From assembly GCA_905182995.1 (NCBI GenBank), contig CAJJDP010000201.1, positions 7,000-57,489 on the forward strand: 50,490 bases of DNA. Reading direction: 5' to 3'. The DNA is from Paramecium octaurelia (Eukaryota > Ciliophora > Oligohymenophorea > Peniculida > Parameciidae). Below the pieces are notes generated by a model. It was not told the DNA's origin, did not search any database, and worked only from the letters and a program-made list of their open reading frames with translations. Below, in pieces: positions 26,601 through 40,000 of the stretch (position 1 is the stretch's first letter; the number at the start of each line of letters is the position of its first letter). The position numbers and the translations under genes were made by a program.

Positions 26601-29600
26601 AATATGGATTAATTGTTTCTTTAGAATCGATTGCATTATGATGCATAATTATTTAGTCTTCTTAAATAATATCGGAAATGATATTGGATTATTCATTAAT
26701 AAGCTACTCAACCATTTATTCAAATCTATTGGATTTTACGGCAAAATTTTCTATTTGTTTTATTACTATGGTTACCCAAGTAAAGTTAAAGATCTAATAG
26801 TTGGCAAAAGAGATATAAAATTATCATTTTAATACATAGATTATAACGATGGATTTATTCTGAGGTAATAATCACTATAATTAATAGCAACTTCATTATC
26901 CATATTGAGGGAATAATAATAGAGTAAAACCAACAATTTATTAGCCTACTTTTCATCTGATAACAATAATTCTTAATACAATAAATGTAAAACGTATAAA
27001 ATCTTGTCTTAAATTTCATTAAACATCTCCATAGTCATGTGATATATAAAACTTAAACTCTATTACTATTATTATTACTAATGACAATATTAAGAATTGC
27101 TATCATAACTAGAATTTTCTTTGTGATAATTGGATTTTAATAATTGTTAAAATGCTTTTGAACTTTCTTTCATAGGAGACTACTATACCGATGGAGTGTT
27201 ACTTTTAATCTTTTTTTAAATTTGATCCTCGCAATCTTTTTTATTACTGCTTAATTTTAGGTAGCATAACATTAAGTAAGTAAACCTCATGAATTCATTA
27301 TCTATATTATTTTTTGACATTTCCAATTTAAGATTCTGATTTTATAAGCAATTAATAATGACATCTTTAAATAAACAAATATATTATTGAGTATCTAAAG
27401 CAATCTTCAAAGAATGTAAGATTGTTTGCAATAAGGGCTCGGTAATAACAGGAGCGCAATTAAATTATGAGATATCATTAATTTATTCGTTAATTTGATA
27501 ATTTAAAAGGATTTTACTACCACTTAATAAAGTAAAAGTAGAATTAGTATGTAAGATTAATAAATTTGATGGAATATTATTATGATTAATAATTTGATAA
27601 GCCACATATTCAAATTAGTTATTTTAGTATTTTAGTTTCTCTTTTTTAATTGATATAGTTTCAGCGCATATTGAATCAATCATGTTGAATACTTATATTT
27701 AACTAACTTTTTGTATGGTTTAAACTACTTTTAAACTATTAAAGATATTTTTGCTTTTATTTTCTTCTAAGAAATTCATTTCTAAAATTCTTATTGTATG
27801 GTCTGATAATAAGCAAATTAATAATTCTCCATCAACATTACTTCTAATTATTTCACATTATTTTGCCTTTTCTTCTTTTATATTTTCTTCATAATATAAT
27901 TCACTAATGATCTAATTTATAAAATGATAATGCTTACTTGGCATTCTGTTTTTTCAGTAAGATTGTAATTTTGCACTTCTTGTTTATCATCAACTTTTAA
28001 AATATAAACACAATGTCTCATCAATTAAGAATTATAGGTTATTAATATTGGAAGAATTTTATGGGCATAAATAATTTCTTCTTGCATATGTATCCAAGGC
28101 TCAATAGTCCCTAATGTGCTATTATATGTTCCTAATGTTGTAATAGAGGCTAGAGGATGATTTAATACTATAGAGTAATTNACTATGGTTACCCAAGTAA
28201 AGTTAAAGATCTAATAGTTGGCAAAAGAGATATAAAATTATCATTTTAATACATAGATTATAACGATGGATTTATTCTGAGGTAATAATCACTATAATTA
28301 ATAGCAACTTCATTATCCATATTGAGGGAATAATAATAGAGTAAAACCAACAATTTATTAGCCTACTTTTCATCTGATAACAATAATTCTTAATACAATA
28401 AATGTAAAACGTATAAAATCTTGTCTTAAATTTCATTAAACATCTCCATAGTCATGTGATATATAAAACTTAAACTCTATTACTATTATTATTACTAATG
28501 ACAATATTAAGAATTGCTATCATAACTAGAATTTTCTTTGTGATAATTGGATTTTAATAATTGTTAAAATGCTTTTGAACTTTCTTTCATAGGAGACTAC
28601 TATACCGATGGAGTGTTACTTTTAATCTTTTTTTAAATTTGATCCTCGCAATCTTTTTTATTACTGCTTAATTTTAGGTAGCATAACATTAAGTAAGTAA
28701 ACCTCATGAATTCATTATCTATATTATTTTTTGACATTTCCAATTTAAGATTCTGATTTTATAAGCAATTAATAATGACATCTTTAAATAAACAAATATA
28801 TTATTGAGTATCTAAAGCAATCTTTAAAGAATGTAAGATTGTTTGCAATAAGGGCTCGGTAATAACAGGAGCGCAATTAAATTATGAGATATCATTAATT
28901 TATTCGTTAATTTGATAATTTAAAAGGATTTTACTACCACTTAATAAAGTAAAAGTAGAATTAGTATGTAAGATTAATAAATTTGATGGAATATTATTAT
29001 GATTAATAATTTGATAAGCCACATATTCAAATTAGTTATTTTAGTATTTTAGTTTCTCTTTTTTAATTGATATAGTTTCAGCGCATATTGAATCAATCAT
29101 GTTGAATACTTATATTTAACTAACTTTTTGTATGGTTTAAACTACTTTTAAACTATTAAAGATATTTTTGCTTTTATTTTCTTCTAAGAAATTCATTTCT
29201 AAAATTCTTATTGTATGGTCTGATAATAAGCAAATTAATAATTCTCCATCAACATTACTTCTAATTATTTCACATTATTTTGCCTTTTCTTCTTTTATAT
29301 TTTCTTCATAATATAATTCACTAATGATCTAATTTATAAAATGATAATGCTTACTTGGCATTCTGTTTTTTCAGTAAGATTGTAATTTTGCACTTCTTGT
29401 TTATCATCAACTTTTAAAATATAAACACAATGTCTCATCAATTAAGAATTATAGGTTATTAATATTGGAAGAATTTTATGGGCATAAATAATTTCTTCTT
29501 GCATATGTATCCAAGGCTCAATAGTCCCTAATGTGCTATTATATGTTCCTAATGTTGTAATAGAGGCTAGAGGATGATTTAATACTATAGAGTAATTAAA

Positions 29601-29854
29601 TTCATCCCTACCCCAACCTAGCAAGAGACCTTCAGATAATGGAAATACTTAGTTTATTTCAACATCCAAAGGTAAAAAGAATTAATTCCCTCCTTTAGAT
29701 AAAAAATTAATTGATTTGTCTGATTGATTTACATAATATTGGGTATTAGATTGGCTGAGGTAATCATATAAATATACCTTTGCTAATAAATGGATTCTTC
29801 CTAAATCTTTTCAATGGACGTGATTTCGTTGAAGAAACAGCTTTATTAACTCAT
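23604..29854 (-). CDS. APC1: Anaphase-promoting complex subunit 1
   Basis: APC1 is the largest scaffold subunit of the APC/C ubiquitin ligase that drives mitotic exit. The C-terminal half shows the diagnostic PC repeats: WPEFHLGVTLSL, NPSNIHGGFMLGLGLLGYL, then REGYSLAAGIALGLINLGKG, followed by YPTNPGDNKQYLQALRWSYV. The N-terminal part matches the family's WD40-type beginning (FPLSEGLLLGWGRDEF). ATG is at 29854-29852, with introns of 23 nt (29755-29777) and 26 nt (29329-29354). An assembly duplication (26765-28180 equals 28182-29597) breaks the gene as printed; counting one copy only, the coding length is 4785 nt, exactly 1595 codons (1594 residues). TGA is at 23606-23604. The start lies only 32 bp from the stop of the next gene upstream. 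Confidence 0.93.
26765..29597. repeat. Tandem 1416-bp duplication across one N
   Basis: Bases 26765-28180 and 28182-29597 are direct copies, with a single N at 28181. One difference was noticed (C at 27408, T at 28825), synonymous for Leu in APC1. Removing one copy restores the APC1 frame. Interpretation: unmerged overlapping contig ends. Confidence 0.95.
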
Positions 29855-29886
29855 AATAATTTCAAATTTAAATATTAGTATTACTA

Positions 29887-31331
29887 TCAAATAATGCTTT
29901 TCGCTATATACACATTTTTGCGATCATTCAAATATGTTAAAAAATTGGAACTTCTAATAAATGTTTGATACAGCTTCACAAATTTTTGCTTATTTTCAAA
30001 CAAATCCTAAAATGAGACTTTGCAATTTTTGGTAAATTCTAAAAACTCCTTTTCGTCGAATTTTTTTACTTACTAGTCATAATATTAATGGATACATTTT
30101 ATTAGGATGCAAAATACATTTCAAAAAGCCCAATGAATTCTAAAGACATATTTCGATAAATCTTTTTTATTAATGAATTATTTATTGTTTTTGTTTCTTC
30201 ATTTTTTATTGGGATCATCATTTTCAAAGTTTGTTTGTCATCAAGCAAACAAAATTCTTTATTGCCTTATGTTATTAATCTTATCTATGAGGCTTATGAA
30301 TCACATCTAATAATAATTGGAAATTTTTTTAATGCCTATAATTTAATTTATCATATTTTACTTTCAGGAAAAAAGGATTAGTTACTCCTATAATGATATT
30401 TCGAACAATTGAATTTTCAAGTTCTTAATTTATTTATTGAAATTCCTTATCATAAATAGTGAAATATGGTCTGTAATCCCCACTATACTTCATAGGTGAA
30501 ATTAAGCTAATCATTCCAAGTATAATTTCACTGCATTGATAAGGTGAATCTGCTATAACCATAAATTATTGATTCGTGACAATAAGTTCCCATAGCTTTG
30601 GTAAATGAACTAACATAGCATGTCTTTTAGTTTTTGATTATTTAATTACGGTAATGCTGCAAAAATATTGGCTTCCTAAAATTATCCAATGTCTCTTAAG
30701 TCATCAAATTGAATCATATTTGTGAGAGTTAACTCTTCTAACACCTCTTATAATTCAACGTTCATTTAAGAATCAACTTTTTACATCTTTAAATAATGTG
30801 GAACTTCCACTGCTATTTTATTATTAAATATTTAGAGATTAAATAATTTATTGGGCTATGGTTTTTCCCAATTACTTATTTATTCATAAGCATACTTAAA
30901 ATATAAAAATAAATTTTTACTTGTAATTATGCTTTTAGACATCCTTGCTTGATATTTGAATATATCATTTCTAATAAATTATAATAGAATGTAACAAGAG
31001 GCAAATTTGTTAAAATTACAATTGATTTTTATGTATAACCTCTTGGATTATCTTCATCTTTTCTTTACATGAACAATGCAAATCCTAATGAAAATCTATT
31101 TTTTCCGCCTGACCTTCTAACTCTAAACACATACTTAAGATGACCTAATTGAAAATTACATATAATACCTTCATTTTAAGAAAAGGCATTAGAATCTGGG
31201 AATGCCAACATACTTATATTTTTTTCTTCTTATTCTGTTATTGATGATAATGGTTAAGTCCATTCAACAATTTGACCAATTTCAATGTCAAATTTAACCA
31301 AACAAATACTCTCAATCCATTAAGAAAGCAT
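29887..31331 (-). CDS. DENND6-like Rab guanine-exchange factor
   Basis: DENN-domain proteins activate Rab GTPases; DENND6 acts on endosomal Rabs in animals (known for the family). The protein starts MLSQWIESICLVKFDIEIGQ, fitting the uDENN beginning, and has LAFPDSNAF, RGYTQKSIVILTNLPLV, the core LPKLWELIVTNQQFMVIADS, DYRPYFTIYDKEF and IIIGVTNPFFLK, all typical DENND6 (FAM116) motifs. Four introns were placed: 30895-30920, 30624-30649, 30336-30361 (26 nt each) and 30073-30095 (23 nt). Spliced length is 1344 nt, 447 residues, somewhat shorter than animal DENND6 (~600). TGA is at 29889-29887. It lies in tandem with APC1, 32 bp upstream of it. Confidence 0.9.
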
Positions 31332-31511
31332 GATAGATGATAATATAACAAAAAATAATAATTATAATTCACATGGATAATATAATTATAATGATTAAAG
31401 TAAATTTAGAATTGTAATGGAAGATAAATTACCTTCATGCTTAAATGCAAAAGAGATTGAATTTAAAAAATTAATATATAAATATTGCTATATCAAGGCT
31501 TGTAAATTATA

Positions 31512-32827
31512 TCACCTTTGCATGGTTCCACCAGTGCTTTCTTACATACAATTATAATAAAAATTTTTCAAGATTATATCCTTAGGATAGTTCTCCATTA
31601 CATTTTATTAAAGTGGTTTAATATATTAAAGAAATTCTGCTTCACCTTTCCCAAACTCCTCTTCATCAAAATTAAAGGCAAAACAATCTGGTTTGAAGGG
31701 GGGCTCTATCTTTTTTGACAATAAGTCTTTGTAAAGGTTTTTATCTCCCCATTGAATCATCCATGGATGCCTTAGTATAGTATCAATGCTTTCGATTCTT
31801 TTTTTGGGATTCTTTGCCAACAAACCATTCAAAAGATCTTTAATGGATGCAGATAAATTTTATGGAAAAGTAAGTTTAGCATTCAATATTCTTTAGTATA
31901 TTTCATCTGTGTTTCTAGAATAGAATGGAGGTAATCCTGTAACTAATTCATACAGAAGTGCTCCTAGACAGTATAAATCTAACTAAATAGTGTGGCCTGA
32001 TTTTAAGAGCATTTCAGGTGCCATGTATTCTGGACTACCACAAAAAGAGTAAGCCACTTCTTGATCAACCATGCCTGGTTTTGATAATCCAAAATCAGCA
32101 ATACGAACATGTCCATCAAAATCGATTAGAATATTTTCTGGTTTGATATCTCTATAAATTATATTATTATCATGGAGGTTTTTCATTCCAAGACAAATCT
32201 CAGCAAAGTAAAAAAATGCTTCTTATTCGTTCATTCTTTTTACCTATAGTTATGTTGATTTATCTTTACCTTTCTTAATAAATAAAATAATTCTCCTCCA
32301 AAACAATATTCTAATACAAAAACTAAATATTTTCGTGATTCAAATGCATATTATAAACCAACAATAAATGGATGATCCAAATTTGACATTATATCCCTTT
32401 CTTGTTGAATAATTTATTATTTATTTTATTATAAAATAGGCTTTTTTTCTATCAATTTCATCGCATAAAATTATCCTGTGTGTATTTCTCTAACCATATA
32501 TACTTTCGAAAACCCACCCATTCCAATGCACCTTATAAATTCAAAATCTTTAAGAGTGACTCTAGCTGCTTTTGGTTCATTAGGATTCAGAATAATTGGT
32601 TCTATTTATAAAGGTTAAATTGGAAATCCTGATAACAAACTTAAAGGTTTATCAGGTTTAGATAGAATAAAATCTACAGGTATAGAAATTCCAGTAGTTC
32701 TAATCCCTTAAATAGGTATTCCAAGTTCTTGCTTAACAAAATCAATTAACCATTAAATTTTATTCATAGATATGTCTATTGCATATTTTTAACGGAAGTT
32801 TTTATATTAAAGCACAATTGTCATCAT
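31512..32827 (-). CDS. Second printed copy of the AGC kinase
   Basis: This is the same kinase gene as at 32925-34240 (offset 1413), complete with start, 26-nt intron (32244-32269) and TGA at 31514-31512. The protein is identical; the one coding difference noticed is a silent Ala codon change. It lies in the left copy of the one-N duplication and is most likely an assembly artefact or the other allele, not a true paralogue. Downstream, 180 bp separate it from the DENND6-like start. Confidence 0.85.
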
Positions 32828-32924
32828 TTCCTATTTTCTGTTAATAATAAAATAAATTTATACCTAGCAGTAGTTGGTTTAAACTTCTCTANAAATATTG
32901 CTATATCAAGGATTGTAAATTATA

Positions 32925-34240
32925 TCACCTTTGCATGGTTCCACCAGTGCTTTCTTACATACAATTATAATAAAAATTTTTCAAGATTATATCCTTAGGA
33001 TAGTTCTCCATTACATTTTATTAAAGTGGTTTAATATATTAAAGAAATTCTGCTTCACCTTTCCCAAACTCCTCTTCATCAAAATTAAAAGCAAAACAAT
33101 CTGGTTTGAAGGGGGGCTCTATCTTTTTTGACAATAAGTCTTTGTAAAGGTTTTTATCTCCCCATTGAATCATCCATGGATGCCTTAGTATAGTATCAAT
33201 GCTTTCGATTCTTTTTTTGGGATTCTTTGCCAACAAACCATTCAAAAGATCTTTAATGGATGCAGATAAATTTTATGGAAAAGTAAGTTTAGCATTCAAT
33301 ATTCTTTAGTATATTTCATCTGTGTTTCTAGAATAGAATGGAGGTAATCCTGTAACTAATTCATACAGAAGTGCTCCTAGACAGTATAAATCTAACTAAA
33401 TAGTGTGGCCTGATTTTAAGAGCATTTCAGGTGCCATGTATTCTGGACTACCACAAAAAGAGTAAGCCACTTCTTGATCAACCATGCCTGGTTTTGATAA
33501 TCCAAAATCAGCAATACGAACATGTCCATCAAAATCGATTAGAATATTTTCTGGTTTGATATCTCTATAAATTATATTATTATCATGGAGGTTTTTCATT
33601 CCAAGACAAATCTCAGCAAAGTAAAAAAATGCTTCTTATTCGTTCATTCTTTTTACCTATAGTTATGTTGATTTATCTTTACCTTTCTTAATAAATAAAA
33701 TAATTCTCCTCCAAAACAATATTCTAATACAAAAACTAAATATTTTCGTGATTCAAATGCATATTATAAACCAACAATAAATGGATGATCCAAATTTGAC
33801 ATTATATCCCTTTCTTGTTGAATAATTTATTATTTATTTTATTATAAAATAGGCTTTTTTTCTATCAATTTCATCGCATAAAATTATCCTGTGTGTATTT
33901 CTCTAACCATATATACTTTCGAAAACCCACCCATTCCAATGCACCTTATAAATTCAAAATCTTTAAGAGTGACTCTAGCTGCTTTTGGTTCATTAGGATT
34001 CAGAATAATTGGTTCTATTTATAAAGGTTAAATTGGAAATCCTGATAACAAACTTAAAGGTTTATCAGGTTTAGATAGAATAAAATCTACAGGTATAGAA
34101 ATTCCAGTAGTTCTAATCCCTTAAATAGGTATTCCAAGTTCTTGCTTAACAAAATCAATTAACCATTAAATTTTATTCATAGATATGTCTATTGCATATT
34201 TTTAACGGAAGTTTTTATATTAAAGCACAATTGTCATCAT
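32925..34240 (-). CDS. AGC-type Ser/Thr protein kinase
   Basis: This is an intact protein kinase of 429 residues after removal of a 26-nt intron (33657-33682). The first ~90 residues precede the kinase domain and begin MMTIVLQYKNFRQKYAIDIS, possibly a small ubiquitin-like fold (guess). The kinase domain has a glycine loop GMGGFSKVY (about 102-110), catalytic Lys in FYAMKLI (K124), the loop IIYRDIKPENILI, DFG in IADFGLSK, and the activation segment SFCGSPEYMAPEML. The C-terminal tail holds EPPFKP and an acidic FNFDEEEF, typical of AGC kinases (PKA/PKG/S6K-like). Stop TGA is at 32927-32925. The start is 69 bp from the divergent gene at 34310. The substrate is unknown. Confidence 0.9.
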
Positions 34241-34309
34241 TTCCTATTTTCTGTTAATAATAAAATAAATTTATACCTAGCAGTAGTTGGTTTAAACTTC
34301 TCTAAAAAA

Positions 34310-34775
34310 ATGAGCGGTTATGATCCAGAATGTGTTTAAAATTTTTATTCAATAGATGGGCTCTTTGGAAAGAATTATTGCTATTTAGAATTCTTAGTTT
34401 TAGCTAGCAATTCTTCTATAAGTTTTTTTTCTTTGCTAACCACTTTACTTGTAGCTGAATGTGGAATTGACATTAATTATTGCATAGACTCTTTTAAGTT
34501 AACTTATGAGTTCTAGTGAGAATGCGGCTATGTTTTCATATGGATTTGACTCAAAACCTTTGGAGACATAAGGCCAATTCTTGATTTTGTTGTTTCAGGT
34601 TATTGCAATTTCCTTTAGCTTTGTCTCATCATGTTTTAAAGCAAAGTTTATTATTACTAAGTTACTTTAACTGGTTATGGACTTTAATGGGTTTAGGTCT
34701 TCATTTTTAACAAATCAAGTTATTTGGTTGGAGATTACCTACCATTCTATGAATCTCTATTTGAGAGAAAATTGA
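34310..34775 (+). CDS. Unknown small protein
   Basis: A plausible gene starts at ATG 34310 (MSGYDPEC). A 22-nt intron (34334-34355, GTTTAA...AATAG) would join it to a frame open to TGA at 34773-34775, giving 147 residues that include MSSSENAAMFSYGFDSKPLE and a hydrophobic FLILLFQVIAISFSFVSS. The donor is GTT, which is not the usual GTA, so the exon structure is tentative. The gene fits the spacing around it: 69 bp from the divergent kinase and 75 bp before the next gene on the same strand. I do not recognise a family. Confidence 0.5.
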
Positions 34776-34850
34776 TTATTGCTTAGGCAGAGATGTCAGA
34801 AGACTAAGTTTTATGATGCTGTTTCTTTGGAGGCATTAATAATTAAATTA

Positions 34851-35512
34851 ATGGAAGATAATTATAATACTAACTCTAGTTCATAGCCAAATGAAAATCC
34901 ATATCCTAAATTTGAACCTGAAAACCTAAACGAATAACCTTAGTTGGAACAACCCCCATAATATGCTTAAACAGATGACCTGAATCAGCCATTGATAATG
35001 GGTGAAGATTAACATGATAGTGGCTAATACATTGATTAATTTTTATTGTACACAAGATATCTTAATATTGGTGCTGGGTAAAATATAGTAATAATGAAGA
35101 ACTTATGTTGCAATTGTGGGGTTATACTTTTTATTCACTTTGAAAATATGGAATTCCTCAAACTTTTTGATGTCATTTTATACAATGTTTCTTCCATTAT
35201 TTTATGTGTATAAAAATTCATAATGAACATATAGGTTTTTTGGAGTATTACTAATATTGGCTGAGTATTACAAACTAGAAGTGAATATCTATTTTAGATT
35301 TTTGAGATCTTATTTGGGAAGAGGAATATACAATATTTTGTAATATATATTGTGTATATTTTTTTAGCTTGGGCACTTAATGTGTTAATCTTTGGGCTAG
35401 ATCAAGTGATTTTTTCAGTTGGATACTCTTCACTCTTGGTCTAATCTATCTATTTTTACATATAATCCGATCTAAAATTGATTCAGATGTAAAATCAAAG
35501 CTATTAGATTGA
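34851..35512 (+). CDS. TVP15/COPI-associated-like membrane protein
   Basis: This is a predicted four-helix Golgi-type membrane protein of 194 residues. It starts MEDNYNTNSSSQPNENPYPK, has an acidic Gln/Pro-rich cytosolic N-terminus of about 65 residues, then LYTRYLNIGAGTYVAIVGLY, FLPLFYVFFGVLLILAEYY, FLRSYLGRGIYNIFLGTQC and a final helix WILFTLGLIYLFLHI. The FGxLL..E and GRGxxxxFLG signatures fit the COPI-associated/TVP15 family, known to bind COPI-coated Golgi membranes. Three introns were placed: 35078-35099 (22 nt), 35208-35234 (27 nt, with an in-frame TGA) and 35340-35367 (28 nt). Spliced length is 585 nt, exactly 195 codons. TGA is at 35510-35512. Confidence 0.75.
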
Positions 35513-35560
35513 TTTAATATAAATCATTTAACATTTTACAATTAGAATTATAATAAAAAT

Positions 35561-36041
35561 ATGCAAGTCCCACACAAACATGAAATGACATATTCTCTAA
35601 GCTAAAAAACTACCAAAAGAATAAACATTTTTAAATTAAACTATATTGGATGCTTTCTTCAAATATTTAGTATTATCTTAGGGTAATGGATTGATAAATT
35701 ATTCATAGAATTTTTGTGTATTACAACATAGCAATTAGACTTCAAGTAACACTTTTAATTAGTTTACTTTATAATAATATATTTGAAATGTACTCTATTA
35801 CTCTATCTATTGTTTTTTAGGTTCTTTGCCTTTTATGCATCTATTTAGCAAATAATTTGTTGAAAAGTATTTCAGATTTTATTGTGAATTTTATGGATAA
35901 GCTTTGTGGATTCTTTTCATGATGTAAAATCTAGAGTTTGAGTACAAATTTATTAAAATTGCATTAGAATAATATGTAGTTATATTATTCTTTATGTATT
36001 TTACTTAATCAGCATACAAAAATACTAAATTATTCAAATGA
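35561..36041 (+). CDS. Unknown multi-pass membrane protein
   Basis: This is an open frame of 149 residues after removal of a 31-nt intron (35790-35820, GTACTC...TTTTAG). It starts MQVPHKHEMTYSLSQKTTKR, a basic N-terminus, followed by three or four hydrophobic segments (LNYIGCFLQIFSIILG, LVYFIIIYL, ALWILFMM, YVVILFFMYF), and ends NTKLFK with TGA at 36039-36041. Topology and small size resemble the TVP15-like neighbour, 48 bp upstream on the same strand, but I see no shared signature motif. The function is unknown; the frame, intron and spacing support a real gene. Confidence 0.65.
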
Positions 36042-36096
36042 ATAAAGTAGATGAATGTTATATTAGAATATAAAATTTATTACTAATATTATTTTT

Positions 36097-36914
36097 ATGA
36101 ATTAATAGGTTTAGACAAAGGTTGCTTCACAATTATAGTTTATTGTCCCATAAAAGGCTCAATTAATTTTTGATGTAAATCAAGCATACCAGGCTTATTC
36201 TTTACCAAAAATTCAATATCGATAATAATTACCAGAATTACCTGATCTTCCATCAAAATCAATGAAGCAATTTGATGAAAAATAAGAGCAATCGAAATAA
36301 AAGAACGATAATTAAATTTTTAAGGAATGGAATGTAAATTACTAAGAAGATATATTGTAAATGATCTTTAATAATTTAAGAAAGAGATTAGCAAATAATA
36401 AATAACTGAAAGCTTAATAAAATACAGATTTATTAGATAATTTACGATCTATTTCAAAAGAGCCTCCTAAAAAGAAAACTCGTATGCATAAGACTAAATT
36501 CAAAATTGTAAAAAACGAAAAAAACCATCCAATTGTTGAGTAAACCATGTGCTAATATATTTCTTAAAAGTGTTATTTCAATATTAACTTAGCATTTAAA
36601 CATAAGTTCCAGGAAGTGCAAACAATCAAGATTACGATGCTAGTGCTCCGTTTTTTATTCCAACATTGGAATTTGCAGAATAATTGAATGAAGAAAAATA
36701 AACATTTAAAAAAGTAATAAATTAATATAAGCTTAAGAAATACGGATTCGATGATGTGACTTTAAGGAAAAATAAATTAATATTGGAAGAAGTCATTTTA
36801 TTGAGATTACAAAAGAAAGAAAAAATAAGACAGAAAAATTAGATAATAAATTAAGTTAAGAAAGAAAATGAGTTCAATTAATAGCAAAAGAATAAAATTA
36901 ATATATAATATTGA
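36097..36914 (+). CDS. Unknown basic, coiled-coil-prone protein
   Basis: This is a frame of 264 residues after removing a 23-nt intron (36570-36592, GTGTTA...ACTTAG; a GTG donor is less usual here). It begins MNQQVQTKVASQLQFIVPQK. The middle is rich in Lys/Gln with a basic cluster EPPKKKTRMHKTKFKIVK that could be a nuclear localisation signal. The C-terminal third (NKLILEEVILLRLQKKEKIR) is charged and likely helical or coiled. No known domain was recognised. It is convergent with the secreted-protein gene, 160 bp away, and lies 55 bp after its upstream neighbour. Confidence 0.65.
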
Positions 36915-37074
36915 ATTATATATACTAAATGATCATTTTATGCAGAAAATAACAAGTAGTATTAAAGCGATATTTATATGCAAAATGGATTCCTGACTTT
37001 GTTATTAACTAACAAAAGTTATTTATTGGACAACTGTTTCTTAATATTATTTTGTTAAACAGTCATTTATCAAA

Positions 37075-40000
37075 TCAGTGGATGAGTAATAAATTAAATA
37101 CCTACTTAATTATACAATCATACTTTTCGCCGTCTATCAAATCCTTAAATGTCAAAGTTGTATTTTCATTTTTTGCTAATTCTGCAAATTAGACTCCTTC
37201 GGATATATTGCTGAAAGTACTTAAAATGCCTCTTCTAAGCATGATGCCAGTAGGATGTTTAATTACATTTTCAAAAATTGGTTCAATTTTCTAAAAATAT
37301 GAATTACATTTATACATGCAATCCTACAATTCCAAGAACATCTTGATTAGCCTTTATTGTAATATCCAAACTAATAGTTTTGAATTCATAATTTAGTAGA
37401 ACTAATTATGTTGCTAATTCAACATTAGATCTTTTTGTTGGTTTCAATTCTTAATACAAAAAGCTTTCATAATTAAAGGTAAGTGAGAAATCATCTGTGA
37501 CATTAATAATACTTAACATTGTTTCATTTGTTAAATTCATTGATTTGTCAATCTTTTATGTAATATCAAAGTTTTAACCATTTGAGGAAGGATAGTTATT
37601 AAAATAAATTTTCATTGTATACAAATTATCTAAATATTTTTATTTTTCTGTCGCAGATCTATTTTCAAATGGAACAAAATCTTGAATTAATTGTAAATAT
37701 TATGTGTAATTTATTTTATCATAATGAATATTTGAAAATCTACATTATTTGCATTCTCTAGATAGCACTTAATAATAGTTAATTGATAAATATTATGCTA
37801 AGGCACAAAGAATAGTATTTTCTTACTAAGAGGATATTTTTTACTTAAATTTTAATGATAACATTTTACTCACTGTTTTATTATTCATTGAAGTTTCATT
37901 AGCTATATATTGAAAGTTTGTTGAAATTTCTGATGTATTTCCATTTAAATTTTTACAGTAATACCCAAAAGAATATTTTGTATTATATTTCATATTGGAG
38001 AGAGTGAATGTAACTGCAGTGTCAAAATAATTTAATTTAGATTAGATTCGTTGTAGATGAAGTTGACTTGTTTTGTCGAGCAAACTTAATCTATTAATCA
38101 TCATTCTCCTTATAGAATTCATCAATGTTTTATAAGAATTGTCTTTGATTAGAGACTAATTTACTTAGCTAACAATGTCATAATCGTTATAAGTAATTTG
38201 ATTTCCAATCCTATTATTATAAATATCCATGATTAAATTTGAAGGTTGTATCTCGTATTTGAGAAGGTAACTGCTCTCCTATTGTAAGGTTGAATTTTCA
38301 GGTTATAATTTAAATAAATCATAATCTCCTGTGAGTTCGTTAGAAATTGAATTAGATTTTAATTTTTCGAATGATTCGTCTGTAATTTCATCAATTCCAA
38401 TTACAAGTAAAATTTCAGAAGGTTAAGAACATGCCATAGATAAAGAAATAGTGTTTGAGCTTTAACTGTATAACCCCTTCAATGGAGTTGCTTTGGGTTA
38501 TTCTGTATACTATAATATTGCAGATATAGAGATTGGTATGTTATTAACTAATATTTAAGTAATAATTCCTGCAATAGTTTCATTGGTGGCTTTGATTTAA
38601 AAAATATANAAATTAGACTCCTTCGGATATATTGCTGAAAGTACTTAAAATGCCTCTTCTAAGCATGATGCCAGTAGGATGTTTAATTACATTTTCAAAA
38701 ATTGGTTCAATTTTCTAAAAATATGAATTACATTTATACATGCAATCCTACAATTCCAAGAACATCTTGATTAGCCTTTATTGTAATATCCAAACTAATA
38801 GTTTTGAATTCATAATTTAGTAGAACTAATTATGTTGCTAATTCAACATTAGATCTTTTTGTTGGTTTCAATTCTTAATACAAAAAGCTTTCATAATTAA
38901 AGGTAAGTGAGAAATCATCTGTGACATTAATAATACTTAACATTGTTTCATTTGTTAAATTCATTGATTTGTCAATCTTTTATGTAATATCAAAGTTTTA
39001 ACCATTTGAGGAAGGATAGTTATTAAAATAAATTTTCATTGTATACAAATTATCTAAATATTTTTATTTTTCTGTCGCAGATCTATTTTCAAATGGAACA
39101 AAATCTTGAATTAATTGTAAATATTATGTGTAATTTATTTTATCATAATGAATATTTGAAAATCTACATTATTTGCATTCTCTAGATAGCACTTAATAAT
39201 AGTTAATTGATAAATATTATGCTAAGGCACAAAGAATAGTATTTTCTTACTAAGAGGATATTTTTTACTTAAATTTTAATGATAACATTTTACTCACTGT
39301 TTTATTATTCATTGAAGTTTCATTAGCTATATATTGAAAGTTTGTTGAAATTTCTGATGTATTTCCATTTAAATTTTTACAGTAATACCCAAAAGAATAT
39401 TTTGTATTATATTTCATATTGGAGAGAGTGAATGTAACTGCAGTGTCAAAATAATTTAATTTAGATTAGATTCGTTGTAGATGAAGTTGACTTGTTTTGT
39501 CAAGCAAACTTAACCTATTAATCATCATTCTCCTTATAGAATTCATCAATGTTTTATAAGAATTGTCTTTGATTAGAGACTAATTTACTTAGCTTACAAT
39601 GTCATAATCGTTATAAGTAATTTGATTTCCAATCCTATTATTATAAATATCCATGATTAAATTTGAAGGTTGTATCTCGTATTTGAGAAGGTAACTGCTC
39701 TCCTATTGTAAGGTTGAATTTTCAGGTTATAATTTAAATAAATCATAATCTCCTGTGAGTTCGTTAGAAATTGAATTAGATTTTAATTTTTCGAATGATT
39801 CGTCTGTAATTTCATCAATTCCAATTACAAGTAAAATTTCAGAAGGTTAAGAACATGCCATAGATAAAGAAATAGTGTTTGAGCTTTAACTGTATAATCC
39901 CTTCAATGGAGTTGCTTTGGGTTATTCTGTATACTATAATATTGCAGATATAGAGATTGGTATGTTATTAACTAATATTTAAGTAATAATTCCTGCAATA

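Larger units (their letters stand above)
31480..34304. repeat. Tandem 1412-bp duplication across one N
   Basis: Bases 31480-32891 and 32893-34304 are direct copies separated by one N at 32892. Two differences were noticed: C/A at 31499/32912 outside the gene, and G/A at 31677/33090, synonymous for Ala in the kinase. Each copy holds a whole kinase gene, so the printed sequence shows two kinases where probably one exists. Confidence 0.95.

Noticed and set aside
31512..34240. True tandem pair of kinase paralogues
   Set aside because: Copies are almost identical including spacer, split by a single N, and match the pattern of four other artefact-like repeats.
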